A stretch of DNA of 64,000 nt from Sulfolobus sp. S-194 (GCF_012222305.1 NZ_CP035730.1:2011501-2075500), one strand, 5' to 3'. Shown: positions 17,830-26,724, counted from the first letter of the stretch. Translations and numbers: made by a program. The notes: a model not told the origin generated them from the letters alone.

Positions 17830-17918
17830 CGCCACGTGGGTTGAAAGGACTCACGTGGCAATGTTAGCTAACGCTATGCTTGAAGTATGACCGAAAGGTT
17901 TATTACTGAACGCCGCAC
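17830..17918 (+). ncRNA. Candidate IS110 bridge RNA region (right end)
   Basis: This stretch after the transposase is conserved in four copies (240-369, 8481-8592, here, 48178-48281). It forms a strong stem CCACGTGGGT / ACTCACGTGG with a purine-rich loop (TGAAAGG), then a smaller ACC-GAAA-GGT hairpin inside AGTA...TACT. In the IS1111-type branch of IS110 the guide RNA is encoded at this end. The RNA call is inference from position, conservation and structure; the guide loops have not been matched to a target. Confidence 0.4.
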
Positions 17919-18163
17919 TCAATTGAAGTTTTAAACAACTTGGATAACGTCTCGACTATCCCTCATATGAGAGATATAGTCCCGAACCGGTAAGGGAAAC
18001 TCTCGCCCTTTAAGGATGTGATAAAGTCAGTAGGGGGCTCTCCTACATGGAAATCTTAGCTGATACTCTGTTTAAATTCTGACTAAAGGACTCGTTAGTG
18101 ACCTTTTACGCTCATCAGTGTTCGGAATAGATTTTATAATGAATATTATTTAATGAGATTTTA
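17919..18163. other. Intergenic with possible degraded IS110 end
   Basis: Bases about 18050-18105 (GGAAATCTTAGCTGATACTC ... TGACTAAAGGACTCGTTAGT) resemble the IS110 right-end segment at 8510-8575 in spacing and many bases, but weakly. Bases about 17948-17980 recall left-end sequence. This may be an older, degraded IS110 end. No gene is seen. Confidence 0.3.
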
Positions 18164-18793
18164 ATGAGGAGGTTAGTATATTCGACTCTAATAATTGTAA
18201 TTGTTTTAACAGCTATGTTTACTCTTTTATTTCTTGCTCACACTCTTAACTCTACTGAAGAACATCTAATACAGTCTTCGTCTAAAGATTTTCATCTTTA
18301 TCTTAAACTAAATACAACAACAATAAACCCAGGCGAAGGGATTAAAATTATGGTTGAACTATTCTATAATGGAACAAAGGTGCTTTACGTAAACGTAAAT
18401 AATGGCCTTGTAACTCTTCCATCACCATTTCCATGTGGTTCTCAAGTCCTAGTAGGGTTGGAAGTATTTAAAGGATATTATACCGCCTCTAATATATCTT
18501 TAGCTAAACCTCTATTATTCTATAAACCGGGAATATATTCCTGCCCAGTTATTTATGCAGTTACACAGTATAAGTTATTACCGTTGAGTGATCAAATACA
18601 ATTAATATATAATGGAAAAGTACAAGTGACATTGAATGATGAAATTTCAGTTTCTCTTAACGGGTATTGGATAACAAACTCTACTAGTTTAATATCTGGG
18701 GGAAGGTTCACGCTCTTCCAACCTGGGATTTATACAGTAGAAGCTGTTGATTATTTTAATCAAACTGTCTTAGGGTACTTTACAGTGAGTTAA
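18164..18793 (+). CDS. Secreted/anchored Ig-like protein, unknown
   Basis: The 209-residue protein has an N-terminal signal or anchor helix (YSTLIIVIVLTAMFTLLFLA, residues ~5-24) followed by an extracellular domain of alternating beta strands. It has several N-glycosylation sequons (NST, NTT, NGT, NIS, NQT) typical of Sulfolobales surface proteins. Segments such as TINPGEGIKIMVELFYNGT and FTLFQPGIYTVEAVDYFNQ suggest two Ig/CARDB-like sandwiches. No catalytic motif is seen. It lies between IS110 debris and a glycosyltransferase, with no operon partner. The function is unknown. Confidence 0.65.
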   Translation: MRRLVYSTLIIVIVLTAMFTLLFLAHTLNSTEEHLIQSSSKDFHLYLKLNTTTINPGEGIKIMVELFYNGTKVLYVNVNNGLVTLPSPFPCGSQVLVGLEVFKGYYTASNISLAKPLLFYKPGIYSCPVIYAVTQYKLLPLSDQIQLIYNGKVQVTLNDEISVSLNGYWITNSTSLISGGRFTLFQPGIYTVEAVDYFNQTVLGYFTVS

Positions 18794-18947
18794 TGTTGTT
18801 TTCTGAAAATATGGTGAAATATACTCTGTTCTATCTATAGATTTATATTCTTAGATTATAGTAATATATTTATATTATTTTTAATGAAAAATAGCTATAA
18901 CAAAAATATATATGCGGAATAATTGGTTCATTCTGTTATCAATATTT

Positions 18948-19997
18948 TTAACCTAATCTTTCTTCAATTAACTCCTTAATCCTCATTGCATGATTCTTCC
19001 AACTTAACTCCTTAGCTATCTCCCAAGACCTAATACTCATCTTTCTTCTTAAATCCCCATCTTCTAAAATCTCATTAATTTTATCTATTGCTTCTTCCCA
19101 ATTTTTCACAACATAACCATTACCATCGATTAATTCTTTACTCCCTAAACCATCATTTACTATAATTGGCAAACCATAAGACATAGCCTCTAAAACCCCC
19201 ATACCCGGGCCCTTCTCATTAAATCCAAACCTTATTAAAACAGATGCTCTATTATAGAGATTTTGCAACTCCTCCTCCTTTAAAGGACCAGTTACAATAA
19301 CGTCTCCGTATTTTCTTTTAAACTCCTCCAGTGTATCTTTCCTAGCCCACGAACCAGCCATTATAAGTTTCCCCTTAATCCTCTTAGCTATTTCTCCGTA
19401 AATTTCCGGCCTTCTTCCCTCATCCCATAATGATACGGCTAGAACAATCCTTTCCCTATCTAAGTTTATTCTCTCCTTAGGATAACACCCCGGGTAAACA
19501 ACCTCAGCTTTAAAACCGTGAGATGATAATATTTCAGCATTCCACCTACTATTAGTTATAATAACCCTACTGTGAGACAAAACAATCTTCTCTAAATATC
19601 TGGGTAAAAACCACTTAACACTCCTTGAGTCTAAGGAAGTCTCATGAATGTAAACACCATAGTCCTCTTTATATTTCCTCCAACGCAAATAACCAGTTAA
19701 ACCAGAAAATTGATCATGAAACAATGCCGGGCCTTTAATTAAATCCCTAGCCTTAATTATCCTATCTAAATCTACAGTAGCCTCATCACCCCTATGACCA
19801 GCGTAAATAGACGTTATGAAACGATATATTGCCTTAGATTTACCTTCAAAGAGAACTTGCAAATTAACGTTAGATAAATCGTAATATGTTCTAGCCCTCC
19901 TATAAACAATAAGCTTAGAGCCCGGTATATTCCTAGCTTCTTCTAATGCAACCCTTGTTACTCCGCCAGTCCATAAAATCCTAAGAACAATGTTCAT
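18948..19997 (-). CDS. GT4-family glycosyltransferase
   Basis: The 349-residue protein has the two-Rossmann GT-B layout. The N-terminal half begins MNIVLRILWTGGVTRVALEE. The C-terminal half contains the nucleotide-sugar-binding region IVLAVSLWDEGRRPEIY (~197-213), then GPLKEEELQNLYNRASVLIR and GPGMGVLEAMSYGLPIIVND followed by GSKELI (~270-300), the E-x7-E-type motif of GT4 retaining transferases. It is a cytoplasmic or peripheral enzyme that moves a sugar from a nucleotide donor to an unknown acceptor, probably in glycan or glycolipid synthesis. It stands alone between mobile-element fragments. The donor and acceptor cannot be read from the sequence. Confidence 0.88.
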   Translation of the reverse strand: MNIVLRILWTGGVTRVALEEARNIPGSKLIVYRRARTYYDLSNVNLQVLFEGKSKAIYRFITSIYAGHRGDEATVDLDRIIKARDLIKGPALFHDQFSGLTGYLRWRKYKEDYGVYIHETSLDSRSVKWFLPRYLEKIVLSHSRVIITNSRWNAEILSSHGFKAEVVYPGCYPKERINLDRERIVLAVSLWDEGRRPEIYGEIAKRIKGKLIMAGSWARKDTLEEFKRKYGDVIVTGPLKEEELQNLYNRASVLIRFGFNEKGPGMGVLEAMSYGLPIIVNDGLGSKELIDGNGYVVKNWEEAIDKINEILEDGDLRRKMSIRSWEIAKELSWKNHAMRIKELIEERLG

Positions 19998-20246
19998 TTT
20001 GAAAATATATAAAAGTGCTGTAACTTAAATTTTCTCCTATTAAGGTAATTCATGCTATAAATCATATTTTAGAATATACAGATAACATTTAATCGAAAAA
20101 GCAAAAATAGGAGAAGCAATAATTAGCAGTTTCTAATGAACTGAAAGAATATATAAATAATCCTTAGTGTAATTTCAATGATCTCAAGCTTAGATTCTCT
20201 AATTCGAAGAGATTATTGATATTTTGTAACCAAGCTAATGAAAGAT

Positions 20247-20405
20247 TCAAGTACTTACAAAGCTTGGGACTCCTTCTGGATTAGCTAAAGATTTTACAGT
20301 ATTCCAGTATACATCATCTGGGTAATTAGCATAGTCGAGAGCTAGCACTGTTAAGTTATAACTCATAAGTAGCTTAGTCTCCTGTATAACGCAAGTAGAA
20401 TTCGA
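20247..20405 (-). pseudogene. 3' fragment of an unrecognised gene
   Basis: The minus strand encodes CVIQETKLLMSYNLTVLALD and then YANYPDDVYWNTVKSLANPE before a TGA at 20247-20249. The composition is coding-like, but no complete gene fits and the upstream frame is lost. The rest of 19998-20509 is AT-rich and shows nothing else. Confidence 0.35.
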
Positions 20406-20509
20406 AAAGGATATTTAACTTGGCAAAGCTTCTTGTGTACCATAATCCTCAAATAAGATAAAATTTATCATCTTTGATATATTCTCTATCATGGAAAAGC
20501 CCCTATTAA

Positions 20510-20735
20510 CCTATATAGGTTATATTAACCGGGGAGAATAATACTCCTAGGCTGGGAAATATGGTCGACCCCTTAACTGAAGCACAGTCTTCGGAGTGTG
20601 GCGTGACCTACCCCTACCGTCGGACTGAACATTGTGATAAAATTCACGAATATAGGTGTGACAAAGGGGTAGGGGTAATAGGAATAGACGTATCAAAAGA
20701 TCACATAATTACAAGTAGGGGGAAGGAGACTGTAA
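20510..20735 (+). mobile_element. IS110 left-end fragment with truncated transposase
   Basis: The stretch starts at CCTATATAGG (20510-20519) and carries the left-end hairpin (ACCGGGGAG / CTCCTAGGCT, partly mismatched). The first ~57 transposase codons from ATG 20561 include YRRTEHCDKIHEYRCDKGVG and GIDVSKDHIITSRGK. Similarity to the complete copy stops near 20730, in the middle of the first catalytic region, and the frame ends after 70 codons at 20773. The remaining ~1 kb of the element is gone. Confidence 0.85.
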
Positions 20736-20831
20736 TACTCTCATTACTTACACTAATTATGGTTATGAAATAGTAGGATATACAATATATAAAAATAAAT
20801 AAATAAAATATAACTTATTTTTAAAGTATAT

Positions 20832-21644
20832 TTAGGTAAAAGTTATATTTAATTGTGAGCCGGCAGCTTCTTCAATTACATTCTCTATTACTTGAACTCC
20901 TTGCCAGATATAAGGTACTACTTTCTTATTATACAAGTTCTGCATTATGTAAGTTCCGTTAGCGTTCTTTAATGGTAATATATTGTATAAAGGTCCGTAA
21001 GCCATATAAGTTCCGTTAGGACCAGTAATGACAAGTACTGTTACTATATGGCCTTTTAGAATTGCTAAAGGTTCAGTGGTATTTTGGAATATTGCATCTA
21101 ACTGATAATGCATTACTAGTTGATATAGAGGTGTCGGTAAGAAGTGCTTTAATTCTTCTGCGCCAACTGTTATTAGCTCTCCCTTAGGTATTGGGGTTCC
21201 GTTAGGAGTCGCATTTAGCCATTTATTATACATATAAATGAAGTAGAAGTGCACCGGTTCATCTGCTTCATATGGAGTGTAGTTTAAGAATATTAATCCA
21301 GTAGTATTGGGGAATGGTCTATACGGATTAGAGCTTGCATATACATAAGATAAACTTCCGTATGCTGACATTATAATATACAATGGCCAAGCATCAGATA
21401 ATGCTACATGGCATCCTTCCCAACCTATTAAGTATACATCAACTTGATGAGGGGGAGCAAAGTCCTCTGATGAGGCGTAGAAGAATTTTCCTACTGGAAC
21501 AGTTGCATATAGTGGTGGTACAGCATTATTCTGTACTTGATTTACTTGAGCTCTTAAATATATTGGTATAGCAGCTGCTATTATGAAGACTAGCATTGCA
21601 GTTATTGCCATTTTCGATTTTAATCCTTCTTTCATATCCATCAA
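20832..21644 (-). CDS. DUF929 family protein, copy 1
   Basis: The 270-residue protein has an N-terminal membrane anchor (MAITAMLVFIIAAAIPIYLR, ~12-31) and an extracytoplasmic DUF929 domain. The family core is VDVYLIGWEGCHVALSDAWP, a thioredoxin-like strand and turn with one cysteine, followed by FPNTTGLIFLNYTP and VTVLVITGPNGTYMAYG. A second, more typical member is at 44292-45179. DUF929 is an archaeal family, common in Sulfolobales, without known function; the fold suggests thiol chemistry or metal handling outside the membrane. It is divergent from the PQQ-propeller gene at 21732 (87-base gap), so the two may work together at the cell surface (inference). Confidence 0.8.
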   Translation of the reverse strand: MMDMKEGLKSKMAITAMLVFIIAAAIPIYLRAQVNQVQNNAVPPLYATVPVGKFFYASSEDFAPPHQVDVYLIGWEGCHVALSDAWPLYIIMSAYGSLSYVYASSNPYRPFPNTTGLIFLNYTPYEADEPVHFYFIYMYNKWLNATPNGTPIPKGELITVGAEELKHFLPTPLYQLVMHYQLDAIFQNTTEPLAILKGHIVTVLVITGPNGTYMAYGPLYNILPLKNANGTYIMQNLYNKKVVPYIWQGVQVIENVIEEAAGSQLNITFT

Positions 21645-21731
21645 TCTATTATTTTATTAAAACTAAAAAAAGTTTTTTCTTTGATTAGACATTATAGTTA
21701 AATTTATATTTTTAACTATCTTATCGTGTAA

Positions 21732-23264
21732 TTGGGGTTTGATTTGAAAGAAAGTGTAATAGCCATAATTATCGTTGTTCTTTTGATAATGTCTGGAGGA
21801 ATTGGTTTCTATTTAGGCAAATTCTCTTCAAGTAAAACATATGTAACTACAGTTATAAAGACTATGAGTGTCATAAAACAAAATTATACAGAATACAATG
21901 TATATTTAGATGGGATAGAATTTTTTGATATCTTCTATCCCCAGAATTTGCCAAATTCAACTATAGGTCCTAAAAATTACGTAATGTTCGGTCTAACCCC
22001 TAATAGAGATCCAGTTATAGATGGAAACTTAAGTGCTAAATGGGAGACCCCGTTAATAGGAAACTTCGAGCAAAATCTAACACTATGGAATGAGCTAGTT
22101 AATGATATAGGAAAATCTTTTGGCTCAGCTTATAGACAAGCTACCGGAATTGCAGTTGGTCCTACGGAGGCCAACGGTATAGTTTATGTTGCAAGTGATG
22201 CTGGCTGGATATACGGAATTAACGTATTCAATGGTAAAATAATCTTCGAACTTTACACTCCAGGAACTCTCAGTATGTGGGAACCTCTAATATGGAACGG
22301 AATAGGATTAGTGGGTTTAGGAGGTGCGATGTTTGACTATCAACAAGGTGCGCTTAATGCCTTCGGTGGAGGTCATAGGGGGCAATATACTGGAATAAAC
22401 GGACTATTAGCATTTAACGCAACTAGTGGAAAACCATTATGGTTAATTTTAACAAGAGCGCAAGCAATGCCCACTGGCGTAATAGTTAATGGTGTAGTAT
22501 ATTGGGATACCGGTGACGGGACGATATACGCTACTAATATCTCAGATGGCAAGATATTATGGGAATATCATTATGATGGCAGTGGAAATATGGCATCGCT
22601 TGATTACTATGATGGGATAGTAATAGCTGGATTTTCACAATCTTATCCAATGAACATGTCTGCAATAGTTGGAGTTTATGCTAATAACGGGAGTTTAGCT
22701 TATATAATAAAACTGCCTTTTGCAACTACTTCTTCAGCAGGTGATGCAGTAATGGCAGTATGGAAGGGGTATCTTGTTGATGGAATACTTGGATTCCAAG
22801 AAGGAAACCTTCCAATCCTCTCTAACATTAATTCTAGAGAAGTACTAATAGTAGCAAATGCTACTACTGGTAAAATAATTTATATGATGAATATAACTAA
22901 TATGACTACGCATCCTTCAGATACAAATAATGGTTTTAACCCAGAAATAGTTAACGGAATAATATATCAACCTACAATAGCCGGGAAAATTGTTGCTATA
23001 AACATATCAAACGGAAAAATACTATGGGCATCACAACAACTTACAAAGGGCTGGTTACAAGCGGAACCTACATATTATAATGGAATGCTCTTCATTCCAG
23101 CTGGAAATACAATATATATCCTTAATGCGAGCAATGGTAAAATAATTGCAACCTACACTACTCAATTCATAATGAGACAACAGTTAATTATAGTTGGAAA
23201 TACAGTGATAGAGACTTCAGGTACTAATTGGGTGTTTGCAGTCCCTATTTCTGAGATTTTATAA
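21732..23264 (+). CDS. Membrane-anchored PQQ-like beta-propeller protein
   Basis: The 510-residue protein has an N-terminal signal anchor (VIAIIIVVLLIMSGGIGFYLG, ~9-29) and an extracellular propeller. Repeated blade units read GWIYGINVFNGKIIFE, GLLAFNATSGKPLWLI, GTIYATNISDGKILWEYHY, GKIVAINISNGKILWASQQ and NTIYILNASNGKIIATY, the GxxxAxNxxTGKxxW pattern of PQQ-dependent dehydrogenases and BamB-like proteins. Cofactor-binding residues cannot be confirmed, so enzyme activity is uncertain. Many sequons imply surface glycosylation. The start is a TTG at 21732 and a TATA-like run precedes it. It is divergent from the DUF929 gene. Confidence 0.8.
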   Translation: MGFDLKESVIAIIIVVLLIMSGGIGFYLGKFSSSKTYVTTVIKTMSVIKQNYTEYNVYLDGIEFFDIFYPQNLPNSTIGPKNYVMFGLTPNRDPVIDGNLSAKWETPLIGNFEQNLTLWNELVNDIGKSFGSAYRQATGIAVGPTEANGIVYVASDAGWIYGINVFNGKIIFELYTPGTLSMWEPLIWNGIGLVGLGGAMFDYQQGALNAFGGGHRGQYTGINGLLAFNATSGKPLWLILTRAQAMPTGVIVNGVVYWDTGDGTIYATNISDGKILWEYHYDGSGNMASLDYYDGIVIAGFSQSYPMNMSAIVGVYANNGSLAYIIKLPFATTSSAGDAVMAVWKGYLVDGILGFQEGNLPILSNINSREVLIVANATTGKIIYMMNITNMTTHPSDTNNGFNPEIVNGIIYQPTIAGKIVAINISNGKILWASQQLTKGWLQAEPTYYNGMLFIPAGNTIYILNASNGKIIATYTTQFIMRQQLIIVGNTVIETSGTNWVFAVPISEIL

Positions 23265-23296
23265 CGATTTTTTATAGTTATAAATAAGATATAGGT

Positions 23297-23349
23297 CCCC
23301 GTGGCGGAATTAGAAATAGGGAGAAGTTACGCCGCGGGTAAACACTTAA
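23297..23349. repeat. Structured repeat, copy 1 (GTGGCGGAATTAGAA element)
   Basis: CCCCGTGGCGGAATTAGAAA is followed by TAGGGAGAAGTTACGCCGCG and GGTAAACACTTA. Arms CCCGTGGCG and CGCCGCGGG pair over 9 bases with one G-U. Related copies are at 52849-52912 and 49441-49492. The identity is unknown. Confidence 0.6.
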
Positions 23350-23604
23350 CCTATGGGTTAAGAAGCCTTTATATGCAACATACCATAAGGAATTCCAGAA
23401 GTCTTCTTTTACCCTATAAATTACGGAGAAAACTACGCATGCTACTAACAACAATAGAAAAGGACCAATAATCCTTTAATGCTAATAAGGACTCCTCTTG
23501 TACTGGCTATATCAATAATCGGATTACTAGTAGGCTACTTAGAGATGACAAAGAAGGGATGAAGCTTATCATTCCTAGTATGTCCTTTTTTAGGAGAATC
23601 ATTA
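23350..23604. other. Intergenic debris with a 27-codon membrane-like frame
   Basis: Bases 23479-23562 encode a 27-residue frame with one hydrophobic stretch, TPLVLAISIIGLLVGYLEM. It could be the 3' fragment of a membrane-protein gene or a micro-protein. Nothing else is seen. Confidence 0.25.
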
Positions 23605-25218
23605 TTAGCAATGACTAATAATGAACTCTACAGTTTCTTTTATAGAGTCAACATAATTTTCTATTTTTGCAAAGCCGTGTCCTTCATCTTTATATATCTT
23701 GTACTTAACTTCTCTACCCAACTTTTTAAGTTCATTAACTACTTGTAAAGTTTCCTCAGCTGGACATCTTGGATCATTTTCACCGGCTAAGAGAAGTAAT
23801 GAAGTTTTTATTCTTTCTATAAAGAATATAGGTGACCTATCTCTTAATAGATTTTCATCATTACCAACCTTTATTTCGTCATATTGCTGAAGTACTTCCC
23901 TCTCAAGCTTCTTCTCAGTGAGCCAATTTACAAAAGGTACTACAGCGACAGCGGAACACCAAAGATCTGGGAACTTAGTGATGGCCATCATAGTTAAATA
24001 ACCGCCATAACTTGCACCAGTTATCGCAATCTTTTTAACTCCTAAGACCTTCACTGAATTTATAACGTCTAGCAACTCTCCTCCTCCGGGGTCCTTATCG
24101 TTTAAATGATTAAACTTCCTTCCGTAACCGATAGATCCCCTATAGTTGGGACAAATTACTTTAAACCCCTTATCGACAAGAAACTGAATTTCTGGGTTAA
24201 AATTATTCACACATTCCCAATCTGGACCACCGTGAATATAAACTACACCCTTATCCTCGTCACCCTTCTCATAAAGTAAAGCATAAATCTTTACTCCGTT
24301 AGAATCATAAGACACAACCCTAGGTTTTATAAAGTCACCTATAACATCAGCCATAGAATCGGTTAATCTTTCTATTTCTTTTCCATACCTATATAAATCT
24401 GCCGATCTATCATGTTTGGAGTTTATAAAATAAAGATAATCGCCATCAACTTTCAAAGAACGCGTAAAGCCTTCATCTACAATCTCTTTCTCATGAATTA
24501 AAACGAAGTTACCGCGTCTATCTTCAATATAAGCAATAGACCCCTTATATGGGATAGCCTCAAATATTTCATAATTACTTTCCCTTATTTTTCTCATTTC
24601 ACCCTTTAAAATATCAAACTCATAAACCTTAAATAAATCATCATGATTTGATAGGAAAATAAATGATGAATTAGAAGTGAAACAATAATTCTCATTTGCA
24701 ATTTCTTGCTCTGAATTTGGAATATTAATTACATGAATCTCATTACCACTAAGATCTGTTACGTGAATATTATTATCATAAATCCCGGTTGAGTAAACTA
24801 TGTATTTACCATTAAAACAGTAATTGTTAACCGGTCCTTCATCCTTACTTAGCTTTATGTATTTTCCTTCGTTGTAGAGATAAAGATGCAATGTCTTTTT
24901 ATCATAATTTGAAATTAGTAATATTCCTTCTTTTGTTTCGTAAGGGGAGAAGTTATCAAACTCATTATCAACAACTTTCTCTATCTTTCCGTTCTCATAA
25001 AGGTAAATCTTCCTTGTTTCACTACCATTTGGGTCTACTGTAACGAACATTTTATTTCTATTTATCCAATTTACTTCTTCAGCATATCCGTCAAGTTGGA
25101 CCTTTGATCCATCAACGTAAAGGAGAGGCTTTTCATCCCTAATAATTGTTGCAATTTTTCCGTTATATACATCATAATCGAGCACAGGTTTTATCTTGAA
25201 TAAATCTTCATATTTCAT
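23605..25218 (-). CDS. S9 family peptidase (acylaminoacyl-peptidase-like)
   Basis: The 537-residue enzyme has an N-terminal beta-propeller (~1-300, with blade-like repeats such as NNIHVTDLSGNEIHVINI) and a C-terminal alpha/beta-hydrolase domain. The domain has the oxyanion region YIHGGPDW, PNYRGSIGYGRKFN, the nucleophile elbow ITGASYGGYLTMM (Ser), the acid in LAGENDPRCPAEE (Asp) and DEGHGF (His). All triad residues are present. It would remove N-acylated residues or short peptides in the cytoplasm; no signal peptide is seen. The length fits the archaeal APEH group (~560-600), slightly short. It is monocistronic. Confidence 0.92.
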   Translation of the reverse strand: MKYEDLFKIKPVLDYDVYNGKIATIIRDEKPLLYVDGSKVQLDGYAEEVNWINRNKMFVTVDPNGSETRKIYLYENGKIEKVVDNEFDNFSPYETKEGILLISNYDKKTLHLYLYNEGKYIKLSKDEGPVNNYCFNGKYIVYSTGIYDNNIHVTDLSGNEIHVINIPNSEQEIANENYCFTSNSSFIFLSNHDDLFKVYEFDILKGEMRKIRESNYEIFEAIPYKGSIAYIEDRRGNFVLIHEKEIVDEGFTRSLKVDGDYLYFINSKHDRSADLYRYGKEIERLTDSMADVIGDFIKPRVVSYDSNGVKIYALLYEKGDEDKGVVYIHGGPDWECVNNFNPEIQFLVDKGFKVICPNYRGSIGYGRKFNHLNDKDPGGGELLDVINSVKVLGVKKIAITGASYGGYLTMMAITKFPDLWCSAVAVVPFVNWLTEKKLEREVLQQYDEIKVGNDENLLRDRSPIFFIERIKTSLLLLAGENDPRCPAEETLQVVNELKKLGREVKYKIYKDEGHGFAKIENYVDSIKETVEFIISHC

Positions 25219-25442
25219 AAATAATAAAATGAGATAAAAAATAAAAAGTTATTCAGAAAGCTGGCCTTATATCACCTATCATTTCCGGTCAAGTTCATCA
25301 TCAATAAGGAGTTTTATTACAAGTTCAAATTGCTTTCTACCTACTTATAATTTGGCTACGATTTATAAGTCAGTCCAGGAATCTCGTTTATCTCGAGATA
25401 AATTAAAACTTATAATAAGCTGGATTTGATTCAGAGCGTGAA

Positions 25443-25570
25443 CATAGTGTCATCGTTATGTTATAAATTCATTAGCGGAGTTTATCTCTAGTTAGAGAAA
25501 ACGCTAGAATAAAGCTATTGTATGTCTCATTTTAATATAGAAATATAGATACTATTATGATGGCACTATG
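25443..25570. repeat. MITE copy 2 (128 bp, diverged)
   Basis: The ends are CATAGTGTCATCG (left) and GATGGCACTATG (right). The interior shares TTTTAATATAGAAATATAGA and the central hairpin TCTCT-AACT-AGAGA with the other copies at 16565 and 26725. The right end is followed directly by the IS110-like scar at 25572. It is the most diverged copy. Confidence 0.7.
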
Positions 25571-25571
25571 T

Positions 25572-25592
25572 CCTATATAGAACGCCACACTC
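25572..25592. mobile_element. IS110 end-to-end scar
   Basis: CCTATATAG, the outermost bases of the IS110 left end, is joined straight to AACGCCACACTC, the outermost bases of the right end. All internal sequence is missing. The scar lies beside a MITE end, as does the complete IS110 copy at 16694. Confidence 0.45.
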
Positions 25593-25740
25593 GGGGATAT
25601 GAGGGAGAAGATGCGGATTAATTATAACAATCTCTTATTTCTGTTAACGGTATATTATATTAAATATTAATATTAATATCTCTAATAAGATAATAAATGA
25701 AAAGAGGAAGATTTTTAAATGTGTTTTCTTTTATTTTATT

Positions 25741-25977
25741 GTGGTTTGTGAGGAGTGGATTTTCGGATTTTTAGTTAAGGGTGAGATGAATAGAAGGGAA
25801 TTAATAGAATGGTTAAAAAGGAATTTTCCTCATTCAAAACTTCTAAAGCTAATTCTTGAAAAATTGGAGTTAATAAATGAAGATCCATTTAAGCACGCTA
25901 GGGAGAAGCTGGGAAAGGATAAGTACGGAAATCCCATGTTCTATAGAAGTTACGGGGGATATAAGGATACTTTATAG
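25741..25977 (+). CDS. Small hypothetical protein
   Basis: A 78-codon frame starts with GTG and its composition is coding-like. The helical segment MNRRELIEWLKRNFPHSKLL (~15-34) resembles a helix-turn-helix half. It is followed by HAREKLGKDKYGNPMFYRSY. No family is recognised. It lies downstream of MITE copy 2 and converges with the small minus-strand gene at 26003-26155. Confidence 0.4.
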   Translation: MVCEEWIFGFLVKGEMNRRELIEWLKRNFPHSKLLKLILEKLELINEDPFKHAREKLGKDKYGNPMFYRSYGGYKDTL

Positions 25978-26002
25978 TGTTGATTCAAAAACTGTATCGT
26001 GT

Positions 26003-26155
26003 TTATTTGGAAGATGGGATCTCATAAGAGGGTTTACGGTCCTTAGCCTTTCCTTCTTTTTCAATTTCTTTAATAGCCTCCTCAAATACTTCCCTTACTT
26101 CATTAAAGTCACTGAATTCAATAAAAGTATCTTCCCCTTTCTTCACAGTCTTCAT
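26003..26155 (-). CDS. 50-residue acidic/basic protein, antitoxin-sized
   Basis: A short minus-strand frame, ATG at 26155 to TAA at 26003, encodes MKTVKKGEDTFIEFSDFNEV, then REVFEEAIKEIEKEGKAKDR and KPSYEIPSSK. The strong amphipathic helix and charged composition are typical of real small proteins such as VapB or RHH-type antitoxins, but no toxin partner is adjacent. The family is unknown. The remaining intergenic DNA up to 26450 shows nothing else. Confidence 0.4.
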   Translation of the reverse strand: MKTVKKGEDTFIEFSDFNEVREVFEEAIKEIEKEGKAKDRKPSYEIPSSK

Positions 26156-26450
26156 ATGTATAAACTAGTCACAGAGGTTATTAAAGCAATTTGCTAATTC
26201 AGTTGATCTTATCTAAAACAGAAGAGAGTAAAAGTGTGTCACATGTGACAATATTTTCAACAGTTATTCGATTTTAATCCTGCCCTGCCCAGATCCGCAA
26301 AATTTTAGTTGTAAGAGTTTAAACTCTTACGTTAATATAAGTAGGACTAAATTTTGTTTGTCTTGTGGGGAGAGATTCTTAGCTTGAAACGAGATGCACT
26401 GCAATTTATACTACAAATTTTTTAACTTGATTCAGGCTTTAGTTTCAATT

Positions 26451-26698
26451 ATGGCTGAGAAAGTTTTAGAGAAATTAACAATACCCCAGAGAATTATGTT
26501 AATTTTTGGAGCTTCCTCGGGTTGCTTATCATTAGAGGAGTTAGAAAGGAAAACTGGTGTAGATAGAAAAACTCTCACAGTGTATCTATCAAGATTTTGG
26601 CAAAAGAAGGAATAATTTATAGGAAATGGAGACATGTTGGTGGTAGGAAATTTGGAGAATACTGCTTAAAGTACAGAGAAGAAATTGTGAAAAAGTAA
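26451..26698 (+). pseudogene. Small helix-turn-helix regulator, frameshifted
   Basis: From ATG 26451 the frame reads MAEKVLEKLTIPQRIMLIFG, then CLSLEELERKTGVDRKTLTV, a winged helix-turn-helix, and ends early at RFWQKKE (26615). Starting near 26597 the next frame continues naturally as AKEGIIYRKWRHVGGRKFGE and ends YREEIVKK at 26698. One base change in the run around 26595-26605 therefore breaks an ~80-residue DNA-binding protein. It may be a sequencing error or true decay. Confidence 0.6.
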
Positions 26699-26724
26699 AA
26701 GTGAGAAAAATCCTATCACCGGTG

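Larger units (their letters stand above)
16694..17918 (+). mobile_element. Complete IS110-family element
   Basis: The element runs from CCTATATAGG (16694-16703) to about GAACGCC (17908-17918). It has a 53-base left non-coding end with a hairpin (AGTCGGGTAGAG / CTCTCCTCGACT), one transposase gene, and a ~110-base right non-coding end with conserved hairpins. There are no long terminal inverted repeats, as expected of IS110. Exact ends are inferred from four other partial copies in this window. The left end abuts a MITE. Confidence 0.85.
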
